Positions 15,812 to 25,201 of a stretch of DNA of 34,753 nt are shown in pieces. The notes beneath the pieces were generated by a model, which was not told where the DNA came from, ran no database searches, and saw only the letters and a program-made list of their open reading frames with translations. The first letter of the stretch is position 1. The number at the start of each line of letters is the position of its first letter. The translations under genes and the position numbers were made by a program. Source of the DNA: Pseudomonadota bacterium (GTDB lineage: Bacteria; Pseudomonadota; Gammaproteobacteria; Steroidobacterales; Steroidobacteraceae); NCBI GenBank assembly GCA_021805275.1, contig JAJZFQ010000041.1:1-34753 (forward strand). Direction: 5' to 3'.

Positions 15812-16471
15812 ATGGCGTGCGTTTCCCGCCGACACGGCTCGTGCGTTTCTCCCTCGAATGGACCTGCCGTGAACGCACGAAGCGCGGACGCGTCGCTCGA
15901 CGCGGTCTCTGAATCCCACGGCGAGGGGCCTGACTCCGACGGTGCACCGTGCGAGGATCGTGCTGCGGCGCTCGCGGAGGTCGCGCGGCAGCACCATGCG
16001 CCGCTCGTGAGATTTCTCACTCAGCGGACCGGTTCCATCGAGGTGGCCAAGGAGATTGCCCAGGATGCATACGTCAAAGTGCTCGCGGTCGAACGACAGG
16101 GTTCGATTGCCTCATTGGCGAGTTACCTGTGGCGGTGTGCACTCAATCTCATGACCGATCACGGGCGCCGCCGCGGCGTGCGCGAGCGCTTCGTGCAGGC
16201 AGTTCGCGCCGAAGCCGAGCAATTGGCGCCGTCGGCCGAAGCCGTCGTCGATGCGCGGCAGCGGCTGGAGATCATCGAGCAGGCGCTCGAACATTTGCCG
16301 CCACGGTGTCTCGAGGCGTTCATGCTGCGCGTCGTGCAGGGGCTCCCGTTTGACGAGGTCGGCCAGGCCATGGGCATCAGTGGCCGGATGGCCAAAATAT
16401 ACGTCGCCCGGGCACTGGCCTACCTCCATGAGTCGCTGGAGGACGAGGACGGCGGGAGCGCAGAGCCGTGA
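15812..16471 (+). CDS. ECF sigma factor, FecI-like
   Basis: A protein of about 219 residues. Sigma region 2 is at about 58-125 (HHAPLVRFLTQRTGSIEVAKEIAQDAYVKVL, then LWRCALNLMTDHGRRR) and region 4 at about 155-208 (LEHLPPRCLEAFMLRVVQGLPFDEVGQAMGIS, then YVARALAYLHESL). FecI-type factors direct RNA polymerase to TonB-receptor promoters when the receptor signals through FecR. The start is uncertain: ATG at 15812 is used, but GTG at 15869 (200 aa) is equally possible because the first 40 residues look non-conserved. The stop overlaps the FecR start by 4 bp (GTGA). The gene begins the sigma-antisigma-receptor-isopeptidase series facing lasso genes, so the likely target is that receptor promoter. 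Confidence 0.88.
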   Translation: MACVSRRHGSCVSPSNGPAVNARSADASLDAVSESHGEGPDSDGAPCEDRAAALAEVARQHHAPLVRFLTQRTGSIEVAKEIAQDAYVKVLAVERQGSIASLASYLWRCALNLMTDHGRRRGVRERFVQAVRAEAEQLAPSAEAVVDARQRLEIIEQALEHLPPRCLEAFMLRVVQGLPFDEVGQAMGISGRMAKIYVARALAYLHESLEDEDGGSAEP

Positions 16472-17550
16472 AGACCGCTGAGCTGCTCTACGACTATGAC
16501 GAGGAGCGCTGGCTCGAGGCGCTCGATTGGCATGCGGTGCGGTGTGCGGCGGACAGGTTGACGCCCGAGCAGCAGGACGGGTGGCGCCGCTGGACACTCG
16601 ATGCCGAAAACCGCCGGGTCTATGCCGCCTGCGCGCAGCTCTACCGAGACGCTCAGGGGATCGACGACTCCGAGCACATCGCCCGAGTCAGTGCGCCAGG
16701 CCCCGCCTCACGATTCCGAGCGGTCGGCCCGGCCGTGAAGTGGGCGCTGGGCGGTGCAGTCCTCGCCGCCTGCGCCGCCAGCACCGTTCTGGTGAGTCCG
16801 CGCGCGCGCCCAACGCGCGTCCCGTCCCCGTCAGGTCCACCGTCAGTGGCCTCTGCCGTCTACCGTTCATCTCCGGGCCAGACGCGGCGTATCCGTCTCG
16901 CCGACGGATCGACCGTGGTCCTGGGTGCCGAAACCGTTCTCGAGGTCGCCATCACTCCCCAGAGTCGATCCCTGAATTTGCAGCGCGGTGAAGCCTGGTT
17001 CGACGTCATCCACCGTCCGCATTGGCCGTTTGTGGTCACCGCGGGCACGGGTCGGATCCGCGATCTCGGCACCGCGTTCGTCGTCGATCGGGAATCCGGG
17101 CGCACCGAAGTCACCGTCACCCAAGGACAGGTGGAAGTGTCGCTCTCGGGCATGCTCCGTGCGCCGCACCTTGGGTCGTTGCGACTGGCGCCGATCCGGC
17201 TCCATCGGGGCGAGCGATTCGTGTATGGAACGCGCATCCCGTTGGCCATCCGGCACGTCAGTCCCCGCCTGGCACTCGGATGGACCCGAGGTCACCTGGA
17301 ATTCGTCGATGAGCCGCTGGGTGTCGTGGCGGAAAATATCAGTCGCTACTCGCAGCAGCCGATTCGAGTGTCACCGGCGGCTGCGGGGCTCCATCTCACC
17401 ACGCTCGTGCTCAGTCATCACATCCCCGCGTGGATCAACGGCTTGAGCCGCGTTCTTCCGGTCGTCGCCGTTCACACGAGCCGTGGAATCTGCGTGCAAC
17501 TGCAGACGTCGGCGACGACGCCAAAAGACAACGAATGCCGCGAGCCTTAG
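16468..17550 (+). CDS. FecR-family anti-sigma factor / signal transducer
   Basis: A 360-residue single-pass inner-membrane protein. The N-terminal cytoplasmic DUF4880-type region (about 10-60, EERWLEALDWHAV then LTPEQQDGWRRWTLDAENRRVYA) is typical of the part that binds the sigma factor. A membrane segment lies at about 91-110 (KWALGGAVLAACAASTVLVS). The periplasmic FecR domain is at about 132-227 (VYRSSPGQTRRIRLADGSTVVL, then GTAFVVDRE and VTVTQGQVEVSL). A short C-terminal periplasmic part would meet the receptor STN domain. GTG start at 16468 overlaps the sigma-factor stop. The 135-bp gap to the receptor gene holds a 6-bp GC hairpin (17592-17610) and no gene. Confidence 0.9.
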   Translation: MKTAELLYDYDEERWLEALDWHAVRCAADRLTPEQQDGWRRWTLDAENRRVYAACAQLYRDAQGIDDSEHIARVSAPGPASRFRAVGPAVKWALGGAVLAACAASTVLVSPRARPTRVPSPSGPPSVASAVYRSSPGQTRRIRLADGSTVVLGAETVLEVAITPQSRSLNLQRGEAWFDVIHRPHWPFVVTAGTGRIRDLGTAFVVDRESGRTEVTVTQGQVEVSLSGMLRAPHLGSLRLAPIRLHRGERFVYGTRIPLAIRHVSPRLALGWTRGHLEFVDEPLGVVAENISRYSQQPIRVSPAAAGLHLTTLVLSHHIPAWINGLSRVLPVVAVHTSRGICVQLQTSATTPKDNECREP

Positions 17551-17685
17551 GCTGACGTCCACCTCGACGTGTCGGATTCGGAGTGCCCGACGGTCCGCGC
17601 GGCCCGGACCCAACCAGAACGAGTTCCCTTCCCGAGTCATGGTTCGTCTCTTGACCCAAGACAACAGTGACGATTGGGGGACTCC

Positions 17686-20364
17686 ATGGTGTTTGGTGCT
17701 TCAAAGATAACTCATCGCCGCGCGGATCACCGTCCTGCGCGCTTCCATCATTTCCTGTCCGCATCGCTGTGCGCTCTACCGCTCGCGCTTTCAACCCCCG
17801 CATTTGCCGGGGCCCTCGATCACGTCACCGCGTTTCGAATCCAACCGGAACGATTGCGCCAGGCGTTGCTCGCATTCGGGCGGCAGGCGCACTTGCAGAT
17901 CATCTTTCGAGGCGCTGAGAACACGACGCACCGGGTATCCGGTCTTTCGGGGCGATACACCGCCCGCGAGGCGGTGGTCCGATTGCTGAAGGGAACCCAT
18001 CTCACGTATTCCATTACGGACCGAACCGTTGAGATCTATCCGATCGCGGGCCGCGCAGGGCAGCACCGCAGTGGCTCAGGGACTTCAGTGCCGGCGACGG
18101 GAACGACCGGCCCGACTGAACGCAAGTCGCGACTGCCGTCGATGCTGCGTCGGACGGGGGTGCCACCGATCCTGCAGCAGGTCATCGTGACGGGCAGTCA
18201 CATCAGTGGTGGCCCGCCGCCGTCCGAACCGATCATGAGCATCACGGCGCGCCAGATTCGAGAATCGGGGTATCAGAGCGTCGAGCAGTTGATGGCCTCA
18301 CTGCCGGAGAATCTGCACTCGATTGGATCAGAAACCAATAATCTTCAGACGCAGGACAATGCCGGAAATCTTGCCGACGGATCGGGTGTCGATCTCCTCG
18401 GTATGGGATACGACTCGACGCTCGTGCTGGTCAATGGTCACCGCCTTGCGCCGGCCGGGATCAACGGAGCATTCACGGACATTTCGGTCATTCCGTTGAG
18501 CATGATCAAGCGAGTTGACGTCGTGACCGATGGCGCGTCAGCCATCTACGGGTCGGACGCGATTGGGGGAGTCGTCAATTATATTCTCAAGGACAGACAG
18601 GATGGTGCAGCCACTTCAGTGGAATACGGGTCGGTGACACACGGCAGCCTCAATGACTACCGCGCTTCTCAATCTTATGGATTGAACTGGACGTCTGGTC
18701 ACGCTTTGATCGCATACGAATACCACGACGAGACGCCACTCAACGCTATCGATCGTCCGTACAGCCTCCATTACGCACCGGGGGAGCTCACGCCATCGGC
18801 CATCACTAATAGCGTTTTTATCACGGGCACCGAATCTCTCGGAAGTCACCTGGCCATCGATGGTGCCGCCTTCTTTTCACATCGAGGGGATTCCGTCCTG
18901 GTGTCCGGGACAACCCGTGTCGGATCCATTGCCGTCACGCAATATTCCTATTCTTTGGGGGCCAACGTATTGCTGCCGGATCGATGGACTCTGCGCGCGC
19001 ATGCCTCATACGGCGGAAATGACTCCCATTCCTCTTCGTTTGAAGGACTGTTGGCCGGAGACAACAAGTTGGTGGCCGGATCTCTCGTGGGAAGCGGGCC
19101 GCTGATTACGATGCCCGCGGGACCGATAAAGGCGGCCATTGGTGTTCAGTATCGGAAAAATTCTCTCGCGGCATATTTTAATGGTGTGTATCCAGAGAAG
19201 GAGATTAACAAGAGTCGCACTGTCGATTCCGCATTCATTGAAGGCGAGATCCCGGTGCTGGGATCCGCAAACGATGGTGCGCATGGACAGAAGCTCAGCG
19301 TCGATGTTGCCGCCCGCCTGGATCACTATTCTGACTTCGGATCCACCACGAATCCCCGGGTTGGGATCGCGTGGCAGCCGGTACGGGGACTAAAACTCAG
19401 AAGTACGCTGAGCAGGTCATTCAAGGCGCCCAATTTCTATGAACTCTATGGCGCAACGTACACCTACCTGCTCAATGCTATTCAACCCACACTCCCGGCG
19501 GGCCAGACAACGACGGCAATCGTACAGGTCGGCTCAAATTCGCGCCTGACTGCGGAGCGATCCACTGAGTGGACGGCTGGATTCGACCTAGATCCTACCA
19601 ATGTTCCCGGCTTCGATGCGCAGGTCACTTACTACGACGCGCGGTTCACCCGAAAAATTGAAAACGCAATTATTCCACTGTCGAACACAGTAGATCTAGA
19701 GAGTTTGTATTCATCATACATCCTCCAAAATCCGTCTTCGGCAGAAATTCAGCAGTATATCAACCAGTCAGATCAGTTCTTGAATCTCACGGTTTACCCC
19801 GGCTTTGGCCCTGTCCGGACAGCCGCAGACGCTACGGCCATTGTGGATGATAGGTTCCAAAATGTCGGAGCCAGTTACGTACGAGGTCTGATAGCGACGC
19901 TGAACTACGCGCACGATGTAGACGGATATCGATACAGCATTGGATTCAACGGGTCGTATATCTTTGAATTCTACGACCAAGTGACCCCGGGAGGCGCGAA
20001 GTTCAGCACGCTTGGAATTTTCGGACGTCCAGTGAATTTCCGCGGACGCTTGTCGGTCGGGTTGCATCACTCTGTATGGGGTGTCAATGCGTTCATGAAC
20101 TATGTCAACAGGTACGTCGAGGCGATTGGCCCGACACAGGTCCCTATTGCGTCATGGACTACTGTGGATGTCACCGCGTCGTATCGGTTATTCGGCGGTC
20201 GAAACGTATGGGGCAGGCCGATGTTGAATATCTCATGCATAAATTGTGCGGATCGGGCGCCACCCGCGGTGTCGCAATTGGTGAGTTTCCAATTGGGATA
20301 CGACGGCGCAAACGCAAATCCTCTCGGGCGCTTCATCACCGCATCTATATCCATTCATTGGTGA
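17686..20364 (+). CDS. TonB-dependent receptor with STN signalling domain, lasso system 1
   Basis: An 892-residue outer-membrane receptor. It has a signal peptide ending near LALSTPAFAGA, then an STN domain (about 43-121: FRIQPERLRQALLAFGRQAHLQIIF, then VSGLSGRYTAREAVVRLLKGT). The plug begins VIVTGSHISGG and contains LVLVNGHRLAPAG and DGASAIYGSDAIGGVVNYIL; the barrel ends ..GRFITASISIHW. The STN domain contacts FecR, so ligand binding should switch on the sigma factor two genes upstream. With an isopeptidase gene directly after it and lasso genes facing it, the ligand is probably lasso peptide 1. ATG at 17686 has GGGGGA just upstream. The second half is clearly richer in A/T than the flanking loci. 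Confidence 0.88.
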   Translation: MVFGASKITHRRADHRPARFHHFLSASLCALPLALSTPAFAGALDHVTAFRIQPERLRQALLAFGRQAHLQIIFRGAENTTHRVSGLSGRYTAREAVVRLLKGTHLTYSITDRTVEIYPIAGRAGQHRSGSGTSVPATGTTGPTERKSRLPSMLRRTGVPPILQQVIVTGSHISGGPPPSEPIMSITARQIRESGYQSVEQLMASLPENLHSIGSETNNLQTQDNAGNLADGSGVDLLGMGYDSTLVLVNGHRLAPAGINGAFTDISVIPLSMIKRVDVVTDGASAIYGSDAIGGVVNYILKDRQDGAATSVEYGSVTHGSLNDYRASQSYGLNWTSGHALIAYEYHDETPLNAIDRPYSLHYAPGELTPSAITNSVFITGTESLGSHLAIDGAAFFSHRGDSVLVSGTTRVGSIAVTQYSYSLGANVLLPDRWTLRAHASYGGNDSHSSSFEGLLAGDNKLVAGSLVGSGPLITMPAGPIKAAIGVQYRKNSLAAYFNGVYPEKEINKSRTVDSAFIEGEIPVLGSANDGAHGQKLSVDVAARLDHYSDFGSTTNPRVGIAWQPVRGLKLRSTLSRSFKAPNFYELYGATYTYLLNAIQPTLPAGQTTTAIVQVGSNSRLTAERSTEWTAGFDLDPTNVPGFDAQVTYYDARFTRKIENAIIPLSNTVDLESLYSSYILQNPSSAEIQQYINQSDQFLNLTVYPGFGPVRTAADATAIVDDRFQNVGASYVRGLIATLNYAHDVDGYRYSIGFNGSYIFEFYDQVTPGGAKFSTLGIFGRPVNFRGRLSVGLHHSVWGVNAFMNYVNRYVEAIGPTQVPIASWTTVDVTASYRLFGGRNVWGRPMLNISCINCADRAPPAVSQLVSFQLGYDGANANPLGRFITASISIHW

Positions 20365-20449
20365 AGAACGAATTCGGTGAGGAATCGCTCCTGCGAACGA
20401 CGACTCTACGGTGCTCAGGCGATGGCGTGTATTAGAGGTCGACGAGACA

Positions 20450-22621
20450 ATGAAGACCGGGGCGAAAAGGTTCTGCCAATGCGTGCTCTCCTTTACCATG
20501 ATTTGTATGGCGGGCCAGGCAGGTCGCGCGGAAGTCGCCATGACGAATCGAGGCGGTGGGGCCACGGACAGAGTCGCGGAGTACGCGATTTCACCCAGCG
20601 GAAAAGAGCTCGCAGAAGTGCTTGTGGCCGGGAGCGGGACGTCGGGTCCCGAGCGGGTTATTGCGGTGTCCCTTGGGCGGCAGGGGAGAGGAGTCCAGAC
20701 GACGCTTCATAGTGGGCCGACGGGGCAGATATTTTGGGAGAGCAATCGATCGCTGTTGATGGTGGAGGTCAGTAAGGCAAGTGCCATCGTCCAAAAAAAT
20801 ATTGTGACCGGTCAGCGAGTGGTGCTATTCAAATCGAGCCACCCAATCTCGGTCGCGGCATACGACCGTCGACGGCATCTCTTGGCGTACGAGTACTCGG
20901 TTCCGTGGACCTGGCGCGGTCGCAGTTCAGTCCGTATCAAAGACGATATGGATACGCTCGAGTTGCTGGCGCCTCCCTGGGCGCGGTGGCCGGGGAGGGT
21001 CCACGTGAGGGCCATCCGGTTGACCGCGGCGGATGGCCGGCGAGGAGTCCAAATGATCGGGCTTGCGATGACTCGATTCCGTTCGCCACCGGCGCTGGTG
21101 TGGCGCAATGGGCACCTCCTCGCATTGATCTCGACGTTTCATTCATGGCGCACCAGGCTCTTTGATCTCGAGAGCGGACGGAGACTTGCGCGGACATCGG
21201 GTTTGTATCGGATGTCGGGATTGACCGTATCGCCGCAGGGTCGAATGGTAGTCGTCTCCAACAGAAGATATTTTCAGCGCCAGAAGCCGGTATCATGCGG
21301 ATGCACGGGGTCCCTCAACTTGTTTCGGCTGAAGCCGAGGGGTCCTGCAGTGGCGGTGTCATCTGCAGCGCAGGGACATTTCCTCGAAGCGGTGTCTGGG
21401 ATCTGGTGGGCACCCCATGGTCGGGTTTTCGCGCAGGTCATGGGCTACCGGGAACCGGGGGGTGCGCCACGCTGGTTTCTGGAGGAGGTGAACACGACAA
21501 CGGATCACATTGTTCATAGATGGTACTGGCGTCATGGCGATCTGGGCGGGAATAGCCACATTTGCGATTTCGACGCGGAGCGAACGGTAGCCGTGTGTGT
21601 GGGTCAGACGCTGAGGAATCCCCCGTTCCTTGTAAAAGTGAACATGAAGACTGGAAAGATGCGAGATCTGGGCGCCATGAATCCGGGGGAACGTCGACTA
21701 GATTTTCGCTTTATCAAAATCAAAATTGAGAGCCGCTTCGGACATTGGAGTACCGGCTTTCTAGCAGTTCCGCCGCATCCTATGGGGCGTGCAGTTCCGC
21801 TCGCAGTGATGTCTTATGACTTCACTGAAGCGTACTCCAGAAACGCCCAATGGATTACCTCATACCCAGTCGCGAGATTCGTGCATTCTGGGATTGCGGT
21901 TCTGTTGATGAATTGGGCTGGAGTCGGGTCGGAAAATCTGCGGGGATTTGCAAAGTCTAAGCGTGCGCTCGAGAGCGCAGTTTCTCTTTACCGAAACGCG
22001 ATCACCGCGGTGACGCAGGAAGGTGTCAAAGTCAGCCGGGCGATGGTCATGGGTTGGAGTTTCGGTGGGCTATTTGCGGCTCATGCCATCCAGGTATTGC
22101 CAACGTATGTGGCAGCTCAGGTCGGAGATCCGGCGGATTACAATGTCACCGCGTTTGGACTGGGAGGCGACTATTGGCGGAGCCAATCAAGGATAATACT
22201 TGGTGGACCCCCTACAGGGCGATATCTGAAGAATTATCAGTATTTTGATCCGGTGGGCAACGGACATGCGGCAATGGGGCCGGTTTTGCTCGAATTCGTC
22301 AGTCGGAATCCGGATGTGGGCCAATTGCTGGAGGAATGGCGTGCTGCGGGAACTGAGGTTGAGGCGTTCGCCTATCGGCGAAGCGTCCATTGGCTGAATG
22401 TGCCGGCGGAAGCAAGGATCTCACGCCTCCGGAATCTCTACTGGGCGAGACTCAACTTATTGGGTCCCGATGCCGTGACCGCGCAGCAGTTGCGAAGCGT
22501 GGGTCTCACGATACCTCGGCATGGATGGTGGAATGCCCAAGAGAGATCGAAAATGGGACCCGATCGTGCCGTGAGAATGCTGTTCAACGCCAAGAGCGCG
22601 CCCAGGCTTCCGCTGCGATAA
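20450..22621 (+). CDS. Prolyl-oligopeptidase-like hydrolase, probable lasso-peptide isopeptidase
   Basis: A 723-residue exported protein of the S9 (prolyl oligopeptidase) fold. It has a signal peptide (MKTGAKRFCQCVLSFTMICM..GRA), a long beta-propeller-like region to about residue 420, then an alpha/beta-hydrolase domain. The nucleophile elbow MGWSFGGL puts the serine at S537. The likely acid is D622 (RNPDVGQ) and the histidine H647 (RRSVHWLN); the spacing resembles that of AtxE2, the astexin isopeptidase. Isopeptidases cut the ring amide bond and linearise the imported lasso peptide. The place directly after an STN receptor and facing a lasso A-B-C set is the known layout. Its 3' end overlaps the convergent cyclase gene by 38 bp. 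A general S9 peptidase cannot be excluded from sequence alone. Confidence 0.82.
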   Translation: MKTGAKRFCQCVLSFTMICMAGQAGRAEVAMTNRGGGATDRVAEYAISPSGKELAEVLVAGSGTSGPERVIAVSLGRQGRGVQTTLHSGPTGQIFWESNRSLLMVEVSKASAIVQKNIVTGQRVVLFKSSHPISVAAYDRRRHLLAYEYSVPWTWRGRSSVRIKDDMDTLELLAPPWARWPGRVHVRAIRLTAADGRRGVQMIGLAMTRFRSPPALVWRNGHLLALISTFHSWRTRLFDLESGRRLARTSGLYRMSGLTVSPQGRMVVVSNRRYFQRQKPVSCGCTGSLNLFRLKPRGPAVAVSSAAQGHFLEAVSGIWWAPHGRVFAQVMGYREPGGAPRWFLEEVNTTTDHIVHRWYWRHGDLGGNSHICDFDAERTVAVCVGQTLRNPPFLVKVNMKTGKMRDLGAMNPGERRLDFRFIKIKIESRFGHWSTGFLAVPPHPMGRAVPLAVMSYDFTEAYSRNAQWITSYPVARFVHSGIAVLLMNWAGVGSENLRGFAKSKRALESAVSLYRNAITAVTQEGVKVSRAMVMGWSFGGLFAAHAIQVLPTYVAAQVGDPADYNVTAFGLGGDYWRSQSRIILGGPPTGRYLKNYQYFDPVGNGHAAMGPVLLEFVSRNPDVGQLLEEWRAAGTEVEAFAYRRSVHWLNVPAEARISRLRNLYWARLNLLGPDAVTAQQLRSVGLTIPRHGWWNAQERSKMGPDRAVRMLFNAKSAPRLPLR

Positions 22622-24413
22622 CGGCGCTCAGTGGAAACAGGGCGTTCACGTTTATCGGGACATTGTCGACCAGCGTAGATGCGAGTAAGTCGTGGTTTAG
22701 GAGTCCTTGTCCGGAAAGAGCTCCGTTCAATAGCAATTCGCGCAAAAATCCGCGGCTCCGGTCCACGAGTCCGACAATGGCATGTGCGGTCTGGCCCTTT
22801 ACTTCGCGGAGAGTGATTTCTGGTGGCAGTTCCTGCGAGAACGTTCTTCGAGCCAAACCGCGTGTGCGGCCATCGCACTGGAGGATAAATGTCGGAATCT
22901 CGAGACACAGTTCGATGAGCGGCTGCGATAGTAGTGGGGCAAGTGCGCAGCTCCCCTGTGTTCCAGACAGCGGACGGCGCCGGTGAATGACTTCAGCGAG
23001 CAGCGCAATCTGTAACCGCTTCCCTGGGGTGATCCCTCGACACCGATGCATCCATGGGTGCGTTGGAAGCACTCGCGTCGAATGCGGCGCTAAATTGCGA
23101 ATTGACGCGAAGGGATTTGGGGCGAAAGACGCAGTACGCGGATCTGCGTTGGACCTAAATGCTCCGACAAGCCCGCCCAGGAACAGATGTGGGATCGAGT
23201 GTCCCGTGATGCGGGCGGCGCTGTACAGCGTTCTGCGCAATTGTCGACGACCTCCGTGTGTGCGCATGGAATCTGTGACAATTAGTGGCGTCGGGATGGA
23301 CATGAAGAGATGATCACCGCCTTCTCCGGTCCAGATGGCATCAAAGCGATGTATCGACTTCATGGTTGAAAAGAAGCGTTCGTCTAGTGGTTCGAGCAAA
23401 TTCTCAAGTGTCGGCTTTGCGCCGAACGGATAAGAAAGGCACGATGCACTGAAGGTGCGAGAGGAGAACTCCCAAGGGCATTCGACGAGGGGAATTTCTG
23501 CGGACTGGGCTACCAATCGAGCGTAACGGCGTTCGTCCTCCGCCGGGCCGTATGCGAACCGATTGATGCTGACGGTGTTCGGGCGGGCCTTCGATCGTCC
23601 GAGAATTGCGAGGATCAAGGATGAATCGAAACCGCCCGAAAGATTGTGAACGATCCACTGGTGCGTACTGGCCCACGCATCTAGGCACGAGTGCACGGTC
23701 TCGTGGAGATATGCGCCATACGCGTCGATTGAAAAGCGATTGTCCGAGTGAACAAAGGCGTTGGGAGACCAGGCCATGTCCACTGCCGGCGAACAATTTG
23801 TTCTATACAACACTTCGCCGGCGAGGAGTTCGTAGACATCATGCAGTGCAGTTTCTCGTATCTGCATCTGACTATGTGCCATAAACAATTCAAGATAGTC
23901 CCAGTTCAGATGAGCGAAACGTGGAGGTCCGGATTGTCGATGCCAGTTTGCCGACGTGACCATATGCCGTACGTCAGAGGTCAAGAAGGTGACGCCGTCT
24001 ATCGTCGTGTAGTAGCACGCGATCATTCCGGAGCAGTCGCGAGCCGCATACCATGATCCGGTATGAGGGTCCGAGAGAAATGTCACATAGGCGCCCCAGT
24101 AGTCGCGGGTGAATGTCGTGACGGATTGCAGATTCAGATCAGACAGTGTTCTGGGGGAACATGCGCGACTTTGAGTGATGCGGCGATTCGTGCGGCGATC
24201 AAATAGGACTCCCAGGAGAACGCCTGCATTATTCGGGAGCGAGAGACAATCAAAATACGGGGCAGAGGGAGTACCCGTATACACGGCGAGTCCTGAGCGA
24301 CGAACTGCGGCGCGTAAGTTCGACGGAGTGAATGTTGCGAGCAGTTGCGTCGCAGCCATTGCTTGCTCGGAATCCAATGGGTTCCAGAGTGCAGCCACAT
24401 AGGGGAACTCCAT
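22584..24413 (-). CDS. Lasso peptide cyclase (asparagine-synthetase-like C protein), system 1
   Basis: A 609-residue protein related to AsnB. The PP-loop NLSGGFDSSLIL (SGGFDSS at 259-265) binds ATP, and GEGGDHLF marks a later part of the synthetase domain. The N-terminal glutaminase-like region (about 1-215) has no catalytic Cys2, as is usual for lasso cyclases, so free glutamine is not the nitrogen source. The enzyme adenylates the acceptor Asp/Glu side chain of the core so the freed N-terminal amine can close the ring; here the acceptor would be Glu8. The ATG follows the B gene stop by about 10 bp with AGGGGG upstream. Base composition is near 50% GC in the parts I counted, unlike the neighbouring loci. 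Confidence 0.9.
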   Translation of the reverse strand: MEFPYVAALWNPLDSEQAMAATQLLATFTPSNLRAAVRRSGLAVYTGTPSAPYFDCLSLPNNAGVLLGVLFDRRTNRRITQSRACSPRTLSDLNLQSVTTFTRDYWGAYVTFLSDPHTGSWYAARDCSGMIACYYTTIDGVTFLTSDVRHMVTSANWHRQSGPPRFAHLNWDYLELFMAHSQMQIRETALHDVYELLAGEVLYRTNCSPAVDMAWSPNAFVHSDNRFSIDAYGAYLHETVHSCLDAWASTHQWIVHNLSGGFDSSLILAILGRSKARPNTVSINRFAYGPAEDERRYARLVAQSAEIPLVECPWEFSSRTFSASCLSYPFGAKPTLENLLEPLDERFFSTMKSIHRFDAIWTGEGGDHLFMSIPTPLIVTDSMRTHGGRRQLRRTLYSAARITGHSIPHLFLGGLVGAFRSNADPRTASFAPNPFASIRNLAPHSTRVLPTHPWMHRCRGITPGKRLQIALLAEVIHRRRPLSGTQGSCALAPLLSQPLIELCLEIPTFILQCDGRTRGLARRTFSQELPPEITLREVKGQTAHAIVGLVDRSRGFLRELLLNGALSGQGLLNHDLLASTLVDNVPINVNALFPLSAVIAAEAWARSWR

Positions 24414-24422
24414 GAGTGCCCC

Positions 24423-25127
24423 CTAGACGACCATGATCGGCGTGTAAACACGGGCTCGATCGAGATAGTCGTTCAAAATGAGAGTGCCATATTGCAGCCA
24501 GCAGTGTGCCGCGAACGGGTCTTCACGGACTCCGAAGATCCAGTTTGCGTAGAGTTGACGGCTGCATAGATAGCGAAGTAGCGCTAGAGAATCGAATAGG
24601 CACAGATAGTTGCGCGGATACCAGGGCCGGGCGCGGTAAAAGAGATGGACCGCCTGCTCCGCGAGCTCTGCGGAGTTCGTAGAAAATATCTGGCGTCTTC
24701 GCGAACGAAGGGTCGCAATGCGTTCCACGACCTGAAATAGCGTGTGGTTGCGGAGAACGTAATCCGCCCACACCAGTGCCGAGAGGACCCGAGCGTGGTC
24801 CGGGTGCGGTCTGAACGTGGCGTGAAACTCCGTGTAGGCTCTGGAGTCTCGTTCGGCAGGCGGTGGTGAGATTCGCGGGCGCGGCAATTCGGTTTGATGT
24901 ACGCGAAGTATGCCAGCGGCGAGCAGTTCTTCTGCGAGCCCTGGTGCCGCCATTTCCGGGATTCTGGGATGTGAATGATCGGGCGGCAGCTGCCAGCCGT
25001 ATATCTCGGTGCCGAGCTCGGCGAATCTCGTGCGTGGAATGGAAACATACTGGTCGCGCCGCAGATCAAGGAACATGCAATGGCGTCCAGTCGTGCATGC
25101 AAATACATACGGGGCGAGTTCGTACAT
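24423..25127 (-). CDS. Lasso peptide leader peptidase with RRE domain (fused B protein), system 1
   Basis: A 234-residue protein with two parts. An N-terminal PqqD/RRE-like region (about 1-75: MYELAPYVFACTTGRHCMFLDLRRDQYVSI) would bind the leader. A C-terminal transglutaminase-like protease carries Cys176 (NYLCLFDSLALL), His208 (PFAAHCWLQYG) and Asp220 (ILNDYLDR). It cuts the leader after the residue following the conserved threonine. ATG at 25127 aligns with the N-terminus of the second B protein at 28879 and has GGAAG upstream. A GTG at 25190, 11 bp after the precursor stop, would add 21 residues and remains possible. The A-B-C order and spacing indicate one transcript. Confidence 0.88.
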   Translation of the reverse strand: MYELAPYVFACTTGRHCMFLDLRRDQYVSIPRTRFAELGTEIYGWQLPPDHSHPRIPEMAAPGLAEELLAAGILRVHQTELPRPRISPPPAERDSRAYTEFHATFRPHPDHARVLSALVWADYVLRNHTLFQVVERIATLRSRRRQIFSTNSAELAEQAVHLFYRARPWYPRNYLCLFDSLALLRYLCSRQLYANWIFGVREDPFAAHCWLQYGTLILNDYLDRARVYTPIMVV

Positions 25128-25201
25128 GTGGATGCTTCCGTGAACGTTCGCGACGCAAATGTAAGGCGGTGCGCGACCGTTGCCGCGCACCGCTGGTTCC
25201 G

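Noticed and set aside
20450..22621. Annotation as a general housekeeping prolyl oligopeptidase
   Set aside because: The hydrolase domain is divergent, the protein is exported, and its place after an STN receptor facing lasso A-B-C genes matches isopeptidases better; kept as the alternative only.
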